From contig CALUUA010000002.1 of the NCBI GenBank assembly GCA_944323845.1, forward strand, positions 133,741 to 197,740: DNA of 64,000 nucleotides. Reading direction: 5' to 3'. Source of the DNA: an uncultured Bacteroidales bacterium. GTDB lineage: Bacteria > Bacteroidota > Bacteroidia > Bacteroidales > UBA932. Under the pieces are notes generated by a model. That model did not search any database, was not told where the DNA came from, and saw nothing but the letters and a program-made list of their open reading frames with translations. Position numbers and translations under genes: made by a program. Positions 47,296 to 54,751 of the stretch are shown piece by piece. The stretch's first letter is position 1. The number at the start of each line of letters is the position of its first letter.

Positions 47296-48222
47296 TCATT
47301 TTATGGTTATGTGCCCGTTCCCGTAGTCCTTGTATTCGAATGAATTGGCCGAGAGTTTTTCCAGAATGCCGGAGACGCCGTCCTTAGCGTTGTAGTAACC
47401 GTAGAAACGTTTCATCCGGTGTTTTTCTTCCATTATGATGATGTCGGTGCCGAAATAATGGTTCAGTGTGGACACGATGCGGCCGAGCGTCTCCCCGTGG
47501 AAATAGAATCCGCCGTCTATCCAGTCATCGGAGTAGGAAGTGTCCATAGAGTTTATCCTGTATTCCAGATTCGTCTTGTCAAGCCGGATGACATGATCCG
47601 GAGAGAGTCCGACGGATTTCCTGCCGTTTCCGGCGTCCGGACAGGCAGAGACAGAGAAGTTTACACGCCCTTCGATAAGAGCGAGCAGGACTTCGTTTTC
47701 GTCTTCATAGTTTCTGAAATTGAATTTCGTTCCCAGAACCGTGACTGTGGTGTTTTCCGACTTTATCTCGAAAGCGTTTTCCGGGTTCTTCCGTATGTCG
47801 AAATATCCTTCTCCGGAAAACAGAACCTGCCGCGTTTCCCTGCAGAAATCCTCTCCGTAGCACAGGCGGCTTCCTCCGTTCATCCATACGATGGAGCTGT
47901 CCGGCAGGACAATCCTGGCTTTGGAGCCGTCCGGTACTTCCACCATCTGCCGTGCGGGCACTTTTTCATGCCAGAGGTCGGACGCGGATTTTTCCATTAT
48001 CCAATATGTGATGCCTGAACTGATGAGAACAAGGCAGAGGCAGGCCGCGGCGTAGAAATATTTCGCGGCGGAATGTCCCCTGCGGACATGGTAATCCCTT
48101 TCGGCTATCCTCTTTCTCGACAGGAATCGTCTGTAAGCCGAGTCAGAGTCGAATTTTCCGGCAATTTTCGATTTCTTCGAAAATATGTCGAATACAAGTC
48201 GGGCAATAGTTTCCTGATCCAT
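47296..48222 (-). CDS. FecR-family anti-sigma factor
   Basis: A 308-residue inner-membrane protein. It has a short cytoplasmic segment (about 1-50) for holding the sigma factor, one membrane helix (AAACLCLVLISSGITYWIM), a periplasmic FecR domain (VEVPDGSKARIVLPDSSIVWMNGGS, EGYFDIRKNPENAFEIKS) and a C-terminal DUF4974/STN-like domain (LGRIVSTLNHYFGTDIII). It relays occupancy of the SusC transporter to the ECF sigma factor. Its start codon lies inside a perfect 10-bp hairpin (separate entry). The gap to the sigma gene is 104 bases, long for such a pair. Confidence 0.95.
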   Translation of the reverse strand: MDQETIARLVFDIFSKKSKIAGKFDSDSAYRRFLSRKRIAERDYHVRRGHSAAKYFYAAACLCLVLISSGITYWIMEKSASDLWHEKVPARQMVEVPDGSKARIVLPDSSIVWMNGGSRLCYGEDFCRETRQVLFSGEGYFDIRKNPENAFEIKSENTTVTVLGTKFNFRNYEDENEVLLALIEGRVNFSVSACPDAGNGRKSVGLSPDHVIRLDKTNLEYRINSMDTSYSDDWIDGGFYFHGETLGRIVSTLNHYFGTDIIIMEEKHRMKRFYGYYNAKDGVSGILEKLSANSFEYKDYGNGHITIK

Positions 48223-48250
48223 CTCTTGAAAGGCTTTTTATCAAGAGATG
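48220..48250 (-). promoter_or_regulatory. Hairpin covering the FecR start codon
   Basis: On the minus strand CATCTCTTGA pairs perfectly with TCAAGAGATG across an 11-base loop. The final ATG is the FecR start codon and the purine-rich AAGAG before it is also in the stem. No T-run follows, so it is not a terminator. It looks suited to block ribosome access. Confidence 0.6.
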
Positions 48251-48326
48251 AATCAGAATGTTTTCAGGGTAGTGGAATTAACGGAAAATTACGCGGCAGA
48301 TGTTCTGGCTGCCTGGATGCGTATCC

Positions 48327-48965
48327 TCATGACAAGTATCGACGGCTGTTTTGCCTAGGGGGGGGGGTAGATGCCAGCAGAAGCAGAAGGATAGCCAGAG
48401 TGTATTCCGAAAATTGCGTCCGGAGAATGGACAAGGCCTTCTTTATATGGTATTTGACGGTGTTTACGGAAATCCCGAGTTCTCCGGCTATCTCATCGTA
48501 CGTGTATCCCTCATATCGGCTGAGTTCGAATACTTTTCTGGTTTCTTCCGGCAGTTCTCCGATTGCCTTCAGCAGGAGCTCGTACAGTTCCTTTCCGATG
48601 ACGTATTCTTCCGCACCGCCGTCAAGCGACTTGTGGTATCTGCTGTCATCGCAGTCCATGATGGATTCCCTTCTGGACACGGCTGCGCTTCTGAGATATT
48701 CCAGACATTTGTTTCTGACGCTGACGAGCAGATAACGCTTCAAGGACGAGGAAATGTCAAGCCTGTCCCGCGACTGCCAGATATGGAAAATCACGTCATC
48801 GACCAGAGCTTCGCTGACTGATTCATCCTTTGTGTAGCTGTATGCTGCGGCGCACATGGCCGGGTAATAGTTCTTATACAAGTATCTGTACCCGCCGTCA
48901 TCGCCGGCCTTCAGCAGATGCCACAATTTGCTGTCGGATATTTTCAGTGCCTGCTCCAGTATCAT
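48327..48965 (-). CDS. ECF sigma factor of glycan locus 2
   Basis: A 212-residue ECF sigma-70 factor. Region 2: YRYLYKNYYPAMCAAAYSYTK and ALVDDVIFHIWQSR; region 4: LPEETRKVFELSRYEGYTYDEIAGELGISVNTVKYHIKKAL. The hydrophobic tail LAILLLLLAS is common in this Bacteroidales group. The last 12 codons run through a C10 tract, so the present C-terminus depends on tract length. It pairs with the FecR gene downstream and should switch on locus 2. It starts only 34 bases after the proA stop, with no clear terminator or promoter between. Confidence 0.93.
   Translation of the reverse strand: MILEQALKISDSKLWHLLKAGDDGGYRYLYKNYYPAMCAAAYSYTKDESVSEALVDDVIFHIWQSRDRLDISSSLKRYLLVSVRNKCLEYLRSAAVSRRESIMDCDDSRYHKSLDGGAEEYVIGKELYELLLKAIGELPEETRKVFELSRYEGYTYDEIAGELGISVNTVKYHIKKALSILRTQFSEYTLAILLLLLASTPPPRQNSRRYLS
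48358..48367 (-). repeat. Poly(C)10 tract at the 3' end of the ECF sigma gene
   Basis: Ten C on the coding strand encode S-T-P-P-P-R. By hand translation, 11 C ends the protein at once after TPPP; 9 C adds a different tail of about 25 residues ending 55 bases before the FecR start. Since the sigma regions precede the tract, slippage would change only the tail and the distance to FecR. Confidence 0.8.
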
Positions 48966-48999
48966 TATGCAGTATGATTTTCAGTAAAGAAAGATTCCG

Positions 49000-50250
49000 T
49001 CATTTCGTGCGTATCTGGCCGTCTCCGGTGATCACATACTTGTATGTGTTCAGTTCAGGGAGAGCCATCGGGCCTCTGGCATGGAGCTTCTGGGTGCTGA
49101 TGCCTATTTCCGCACCGAAGCCGAACTGCGCCCCGTCCGTGAAAGCAGTGGAGACATTGGCGTAGACGCAGGCTGCATCGGTCTGTTTCAGAAATCGTTC
49201 TGCCGTCCCGGGATTTTCCGTGATGATGCATTCGCTGTGCTTCGACGAGTATCTGGAAATATGCTGCAAGGCCTCATCCAGACTGTCCACAGTCTTCACG
49301 GCCATTCTGTAGGAAAGGAATTCCGTTCCGAAACTTTCCTCGTCCGCGTGAAGCAGCAGCCCGGCCGGATAGTTCCCCTCCAGAGCCGCATAAGCCGCCT
49401 CGTCGGCATATATTGTCACATCATGGTCTTTGACCCCGCTGCACAGGCCAGGAAGGTCGAACAACCTGTCCTTGTGGACAATCAGGCAGTCCAAGGCGTT
49501 GCACACGCTGACGCGGCGTGTCTTGGCATTCGTCACGATGGCCGCCCCCTTGCCCAGATCCCCGTCACGGTCGAAATACGTGTGGCAGATGCCGGCTCCC
49601 GTCTCTATGACAGGGACACGCGCATTCTCCCGCACGAAATCTATCAGCCTCCTGCTTCCGCGCGGAATCACTAAATCCACATCATCAGTCGCCCCGAGAA
49701 GCGCGGCGGTCGAATCGTGCCCCGCGGGCATAAGGGTCACAGTATTCTCATCGAAGCCGCATTCCTTCAGTACGGAGCGAATCAGGCTTACGATGGCGGA
49801 GTTCGATTCATGCGCATCGCTGCCGCCTTTCAGAATACACGCATTCCCCGACTTTACGCACAGGGAAAACACATCGAAACCGACATTCGGCCGGGCCTCA
49901 TATATGATTCCCACCACCCCGAAAGGCACGCTTACCTTACGGATTTTCATTCCGTTAGGCCGGACAGTCTCTTCCAGCACCCTGCCTGCCGGAGCCGGGA
50001 GGGCGGCGACATTCCTCATGTCCTCTGCGATACCCTCCAGCCTCCTGCCGTCGAGACGAAGCCTGTCATACATCGGATTGTCCGGCGACATCTTTTCCAG
50101 ATCCGCCCTGTTCGCCTCCAGCAGCATTTCATGGTGTTTACCGATCTCGTCTGCCAGTGTCAGCAGCATTCCGCTGATTTTCGCGTCATCGGCAGAAGCC
50201 AGCTCGGCAGCCGCTTTCCCTGCCGCCTTGAATATCTCCTTGAAATCCAT
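49000..50250 (-). CDS. proA: Gamma-glutamyl phosphate reductase
   Basis: A 416-residue NADPH-dependent enzyme, second step of proline synthesis. The aldehyde-dehydrogenase-like fold shows [34 protein letters not shown] and the active Cys in [16 protein letters not shown]. The C-terminal [18 protein letters not shown] is diagnostic for ProA. It follows proB by 3 bases and ends the proCBA series. Confidence 0.97.
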   Translation of the reverse strand: MDFKEIFKAAGKAAAELASADDAKISGMLLTLADEIGKHHEMLLEANRADLEKMSPDNPMYDRLRLDGRRLEGIAEDMRNVAALPAPAGRVLEETVRPNGMKIRKVSVPFGVVGIIYEARPNVGFDVFSLCVKSGNACILKGGSDAHESNSAIVSLIRSVLKECGFDENTVTLMPAGHDSTAALLGATDDVDLVIPRGSRRLIDFVRENARVPVIETGAGICHTYFDRDGDLGKGAAIVTNAKTRRVSVCNALDCLIVHKDRLFDLPGLCSGVKDHDVTIYADEAAYAALEGNYPAGLLLHADEESFGTEFLSYRMAVKTVDSLDEALQHISRYSSKHSECIITENPGTAERFLKQTDAACVYANVSTAFTDGAQFGFGAEIGISTQKLHARGPMALPELNTYKYVITGDGQIRTK

Positions 50251-50253
50251 AGG

Positions 50254-51339
50254 CTATTCGATATAAAGATAATCATAATGCACCAGAGGACGGTGGCCTT
50301 TCAGGCCAATGCTTTCACGTGCCCTGACGCTGTTTTCCGCAGCCTTGCCCACGCCGGCGACCCTTCCGTCCGGAGCAATGATCCTGACGATATCGCCCTT
50401 TTCGAAATCTCCCTCGACCGCCGTGACTCCTACCGGCAGCAGGCTCGAAGCCTTCTCTCCGGTCAGAGCCGACATGGCCCCTTCATTTATGCGTATGCTT
50501 CCTTTTGCGAACCCGTCGGAATGCGCTATCCATTTCTTGACGTGCGATATCGGCTTGTCCGCAGGCAGGAAACGGGTGCAGCATACTTCATTGCCGTTTT
50601 CCAGCAATATGCCCGGCAGTATCCCGGCCTTCCTGCCGTTTGCGATGACCACTTCTATCCCTTCATCGGCTACTTTGGACGCTATCCGGTATTTGGTAAG
50701 CATACCCCCGCGCCCGAAACTCGACCGTTCCGCACCTATGAATCCGGACACATCATCGCCGGGGCGTATTTCCCTGATGACCCTCGAATCTGGATCAGAA
50801 GGCCGGCCGTCGTAGATTCCGTCCACATTGCTCAGGATGACCAGACATCCCGCATCCATCATGGAGGCTGTCAGTCCGGACAATTCGTCATTGTCGGTGA
50901 ACATGAGTTCGGTGACCGATATGGTATCGTTCTCGTTTACGACAGGGATTACCCCGTTCGCGAGCATCACATTCATGCAGTTCTGCTGGTTCAGATAATG
51001 GTCTCTGGTGGAAAGGCTTTCCTTCGTGGTCAGCACCTGTCCGCAGATTATCCCGTGCCTGTCGAAAAGCTCGCAATATCTGTTGATGAGTCTGGCCTGC
51101 CCCACAGACGAGTATAGCTGACGTGCGGAAACCGAGTCCAGCCTCCTGTCGCATCTGACCATGCCTTTTCCTGACGACACCGCTCCGGATGACACCAGAA
51201 TGACTTCCGTTCCGGCCTTGCGCAGCATGGCTATCTGGTCCGCAATCCCGGACATGACGGAGACATCCAGTGTCCCGTCCTCGCCGGTCAGAACATTGCT
51301 GCCGACCTTCACCACGACCCTTTTGAACCTGGCTTTCAT
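50254..51339 (-). CDS. proB: Glutamate 5-kinase
   Basis: A 361-residue kinase catalysing the first, usually proline-inhibited, step of proline synthesis. The amino-acid-kinase domain (RVVVKVGSNVLTG, ILVSSGAVSSGKGMV, NENDTISVTELMFTDNDELSGLTA, SFGRGGMLTKYRIA) covers about residues 1-255. A PUA domain (GSIRINEGAMSALTGEKASSLLPVGV) follows. Three bases separate it from both proC and proA, so the three are surely co-transcribed. Confidence 0.97.
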   Translation of the reverse strand: MKARFKRVVVKVGSNVLTGEDGTLDVSVMSGIADQIAMLRKAGTEVILVSSGAVSSGKGMVRCDRRLDSVSARQLYSSVGQARLINRYCELFDRHGIICGQVLTTKESLSTRDHYLNQQNCMNVMLANGVIPVVNENDTISVTELMFTDNDELSGLTASMMDAGCLVILSNVDGIYDGRPSDPDSRVIREIRPGDDVSGFIGAERSSFGRGGMLTKYRIASKVADEGIEVVIANGRKAGILPGILLENGNEVCCTRFLPADKPISHVKKWIAHSDGFAKGSIRINEGAMSALTGEKASSLLPVGVTAVEGDFEKGDIVRIIAPDGRVAGVGKAAENSVRARESIGLKGHRPLVHYDYLYIE

Positions 51340-51342
51340 GAC

Positions 51343-52143
51343 TCAGACGCTTTTGAGCAGACCCTGCCGCACGGCTTCCGAAAACCCGCATTCCTCCATG
51401 GCGGAAAGTCCTTTGAATGTATATCCTCCGGGAGTCGTGACCTTGTCGATTTCCTGCTGCGGCATGGTCCCGTTCGTTTCGAGCAGGGCCAGTGCGCCCT
51501 TCATCGTGCTGATGACGATATCCCTCGCCTCTTTCTCGCCGAATCCGAGAGCAATCCCCCCTTTTATCGCGGCGTCGATATATTTCAGACCGTATGCTAT
51601 CCCGCAAGATGCCAGAGCAGTGCCCTCCGCCATCATTTCCTCTCCGACAGCGATGACAGTCCCCATTTTCCTGAAAATGCCGCTTATCTCCCCGCAAACA
51701 TCAGCCGTCACCCCCTGCCAGGCAATGAATGTGGTGCCCTGACCCAGGGCAATGGCCGTGTTCGGGATTATTCTGGCAAGCGCCGGAACTTCCTCACCCT
51801 TCCGGAGCCAGTCCGACAATTCCCTGAAACTGACACCTGCCGCCACAGACGCTACCGTACAATGACCGTAGTCAAGCGCCGGCCCGATTTCCTTCGCGAC
51901 CGCCTCTGTCTGCCACGGCTTTACTGCGATGACCGCCAGATCTGCACCGCGGGCGGCCGCCGCATTGTCCGAAGAGACGGAAATCCCGGGATACTTCGCC
52001 GCTATCCTGTCCAATGAAGCCCGGGTGCGGGCCGTGACGGTAATGTTTTCAGGCAGGATGCCGGAGCATGATATCATGCCTCCGGCAATGGCTTCACCCA
52101 TGTGCCCGGCTCCTATTATGCATATCCTGTTGATTTTTCCCAT
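51343..52143 (-). CDS. proC: Pyrroline-5-carboxylate reductase
   Basis: A 266-residue enzyme for the last step of proline synthesis. The N-terminal Rossmann fold has IGAGHMGEAIAGGM, then DLAVIAVKPWQ and ARIIPNTAIALGQG. The C-terminal dimerisation domain includes ALASCGIAYGLKYIDAAIKGGIALGF and the VTTPGGYTFKGLSAMEE motif typical of ProC. It starts 8 bases after the thrC stop, joining proline to threonine synthesis in one transcript. Confidence 0.97.
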   Translation of the reverse strand: MGKINRICIIGAGHMGEAIAGGMISCSGILPENITVTARTRASLDRIAAKYPGISVSSDNAAAARGADLAVIAVKPWQTEAVAKEIGPALDYGHCTVASVAAGVSFRELSDWLRKGEEVPALARIIPNTAIALGQGTTFIAWQGVTADVCGEISGIFRKMGTVIAVGEEMMAEGTALASCGIAYGLKYIDAAIKGGIALGFGEKEARDIVISTMKGALALLETNGTMPQQEIDKVTTPGGYTFKGLSAMEECGFSEAVRQGLLKSV

Positions 52144-52151
52144 CGTTTCCT

Positions 52152-53456
52152 TTATCTGGTCATAAGGTATTCCTTGAAATCATTGAAATCCGAAGACATG
52201 CCGACGGACATTTTTTCTCCGGCCATGAAATCGCGCAGCCGTTGAGGTATCTCAATATCCTTGCGGATGATTCCTTCGACCGTTTCCTTGAATTTGGCGG
52301 GATGCGCCGTTTCCAGAAACACTCCGGTCTCGTCCTCCGCGATGTTGTCGGCCAGACCCTGATATCCGCAGGCTCCGTGCGGGTCGAGGAGGTATCCGTA
52401 TTTCCCGTAAACAGTGGCTATGGTATTCCTGATGTCTTCATCGGTGTACCTGCATCCGCTTATGTCTTTCCGTACAGCTTCCACGGAATTGCCGTAGAGT
52501 TCCGCTACTCTGGCGAAATTGCTCGGGTCTCCGACATCCATGGCGTTGGCCAGAGTCTGCACAGATGCGCGAGGGCTGTATATTCCCGTCTTGAGATACT
52601 CCAGAAATACGTCATTGCGGTTGTTCGCCGCAATGAATCTCCTGACAGGGAGCCCCATGCGCCATGCGATGAGTCCGGCAGTGATATTCCCGAAATTGCC
52701 GCTAGGCACGCAGAAGACGATATTTTCGGCCTTGCCTTGCCTTTTCAGCTGTGCGTAGGCGTTGAAATAGTAGAAGGCCTGTGGCAGGAAGCGGGCGACA
52801 TTGATCGAATTGGCTGAAGTCAGGGTCAGTTTCCTGTTCAGGTCCGGATCCATGAAGGCCGACTTCACGAGTCTCTGGCAGTCATCGAAATTCCCTGCCA
52901 CTTCCAGAGCGGTTATGTTCCGCCCGAGAGTGGTGAACTGTTTTTCCTGTATTTCGCTGACTTTTCCCTTCGGGTAGAGGACTATCACGTCGATGCCTTC
53001 GACACCGAGGAATCCGTTGGCTACCGCGCTGCCCGTATCCCCTGATGTGGCCACTATCACGGTCACCTTCTGTCCGCCGCCTTCCTGCGCGATGAAATAC
53101 GACAGCATTCTGGCCATGAAACGGCCACCGACATCCTTGAAAGCCAGAGTAGGCCCGTGGAAAAGCTCCAGAGCCCAGATGTTGTCATGCACATTCACTG
53201 CCGGAGTGTCGAAATTCAAGGTGTCGCATACGATTCTCGTCAGGTCTCCTTCCGGGATGTCCTCTCCGAAGAATGCTCCGGCCACGGCTGAAGACATCTC
53301 CTGAAAGTCCATGTCTGCAATATCTCTGAAAAAGGTTTCCGGGAGGCGTTTTATCTTTTCAGGCATGTAAAGTCCCTTGTCGGGAGCCAGTCCTTTCTTG
53401 ACTGCTTCTGCCAGTGTGGCGTGGGGCGCCTGATGGTTCGTGCTGTAGTATTTCAT
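52152..53456 (-). CDS. thrC: Threonine synthase
   Basis: A 434-residue pyridoxal-phosphate enzyme that turns O-phosphohomoserine into threonine. I start at the ATG at 53456 (MKYYSTNHQAPHATLAEAV, the family N-terminus); the longer frame to 53519 would run back into the apgM-like gene. The PLP Lys lies in HGPTLAFKDVGGRFMARML and the phosphate loop in ATSGDTGSAVANGF. It is of the longer, E. coli-like class. The gap to the apgM-like gene is 19 bases. Confidence 0.96.
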   Translation of the reverse strand: MKYYSTNHQAPHATLAEAVKKGLAPDKGLYMPEKIKRLPETFFRDIADMDFQEMSSAVAGAFFGEDIPEGDLTRIVCDTLNFDTPAVNVHDNIWALELFHGPTLAFKDVGGRFMARMLSYFIAQEGGGQKVTVIVATSGDTGSAVANGFLGVEGIDVIVLYPKGKVSEIQEKQFTTLGRNITALEVAGNFDDCQRLVKSAFMDPDLNRKLTLTSANSINVARFLPQAFYYFNAYAQLKRQGKAENIVFCVPSGNFGNITAGLIAWRMGLPVRRFIAANNRNDVFLEYLKTGIYSPRASVQTLANAMDVGDPSNFARVAELYGNSVEAVRKDISGCRYTDEDIRNTIATVYGKYGYLLDPHGACGYQGLADNIAEDETGVFLETAHPAKFKETVEGIIRKDIEIPQRLRDFMAGEKMSVGMSSDFNDFKEYLMTR

Positions 53457-53475
53457 ATTATAGTCCGTTTTATAG

Positions 53476-54690
53476 TCAGTCTCCGTGCAGGAATAGTTCG
53501 ATGAACTGCCTTCCGGCAATCAGGCCATAGCTGCCGCTCCCTGCGGAAAATTCATCGAATCGGGTGACGCTGTCGCTGCTCCCGTTCGTCCGGTAGATGG
53601 AGAACGGTATGGGTGCGGCGGTGTGGGTGCGGATGGCGCACGGTGTCGGATGGTCGGGCAGGATGGCGATGGATACATCTTCATCCCAGGTCCGTATTTC
53701 CTCCAATACAGGTCTGACAATCCTGTCGTTCAGGTACTGTATGGTCCTGATCTTGAGCTGCGGATCCCCGTCATGACCGGCTTCGTCGCTGGCCTCCAGA
53801 TGGAGGAAAACGAAATCCTGTTCTTTCAGCGCCCTGATGGCGGCGGCCGCCTTTCCCTCGTAATTGGTGTCATAGAGGCCTGTAGCCCCTTCGACATATA
53901 CGGGATCCAGTCCGGCATATACGCCTATCCCTTTTATGAGGTCTACTGCCGATATCACGGAGCCGCTTCTGATTTCAGGAAACTGCTGCTGGAGAGTCTG
54001 CATTTTCGGACGATAGCCCGGCGACCATAGCCAGATGCTGTTCGCCATCTCTTTCCCGGCTTTGGCCCGGGCCAGGTTTACAGGATGTTCCGGCAGGAGT
54101 TCCATTGATTCCAGTATCAGCTCGTTCAGCCTGCGGGCAGTGGCTTCGCTGCCTTCTCCGTCCGGTTTCACGAGGTATTCTTCGAACTCTTTCCCTATGA
54201 TGTCATGCGGCGGGGTCGTGATTATGTGCTTGTTCCCTCCTTTCAGTTTCAGCAGATGACGATATGAGACTCCGGGGAAGAAGTCCGCGTCGCCTCCTCC
54301 GAGCTTTTCCTGAAGATAGCCGATAAGCTCTTCGGCCTCTTCGGAACTTATCTGTCCTCCGGAGTGATTCCTGATTCTGCCGTCCTCTATGGTGATGAGG
54401 TTGCATCTCATGGCCATTTCATCCCCGCCGATAGGAACGCCCATGCTGGCCGCCTCCAGAGAGCCGCGCCCTTCGAAGACTTTCGGCAGATCGTATCCGA
54501 GAATGGCGAGATTCGCTATTTCACTGCCTGGGGCGAATCCCTGCGGTATGGTGTCGAGGAGACCGTTGCGGCCGTGGGCCGCAATCCAGTCTATTTCCGG
54601 CTTGACGGCAGCCTGAAGAGGTGTCTTGCCGCCAAGTGACGGAATCGGCTCATCGGCCATTCCGTCTCCCAATATTATTATGTATTTCAT
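53476..54690 (-). CDS. ApgM-like phosphoglycerate mutase, proposed homoserine kinase
   Basis: A 404-residue metalloenzyme of the alkaline-phosphatase superfamily, close to archaeal-type cofactor-independent phosphoglycerate mutase. Motifs: LGDGMADEPIPSLGGKTPLQAA (metal-binding Asp), ARAKAGKEMANSIWLWSPG, FVFLHLEASDEAGHDGDP and AILPDHPTPCAIRTHTAAPIPF. A subgroup of this family (the TIGR02535 model, as I recall) is a proposed homoserine kinase because it sits beside thr genes where thrB is missing. Here it lies exactly between thrA and thrC, and no GHMP-type thrB is seen. Function as a kinase is inference; mutase activity stays possible. Confidence 0.85.
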   Translation of the reverse strand: MKYIIILGDGMADEPIPSLGGKTPLQAAVKPEIDWIAAHGRNGLLDTIPQGFAPGSEIANLAILGYDLPKVFEGRGSLEAASMGVPIGGDEMAMRCNLITIEDGRIRNHSGGQISSEEAEELIGYLQEKLGGGDADFFPGVSYRHLLKLKGGNKHIITTPPHDIIGKEFEEYLVKPDGEGSEATARRLNELILESMELLPEHPVNLARAKAGKEMANSIWLWSPGYRPKMQTLQQQFPEIRSGSVISAVDLIKGIGVYAGLDPVYVEGATGLYDTNYEGKAAAAIRALKEQDFVFLHLEASDEAGHDGDPQLKIRTIQYLNDRIVRPVLEEIRTWDEDVSIAILPDHPTPCAIRTHTAAPIPFSIYRTNGSSDSVTRFDEFSAGSGSYGLIAGRQFIELFLHGD

Positions 54691-54751
54691 GGCGAGTCGT
54701 CTGTGGTTTCTGATGGACCCGGCATCGCATTCCGTTTGTTCCGGGACGGGA

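Noticed and set aside
49717..51117. 466-codon plus-strand frame over proA and proB
   Set aside because: Antisense shadow of two clear enzymes in an operon.
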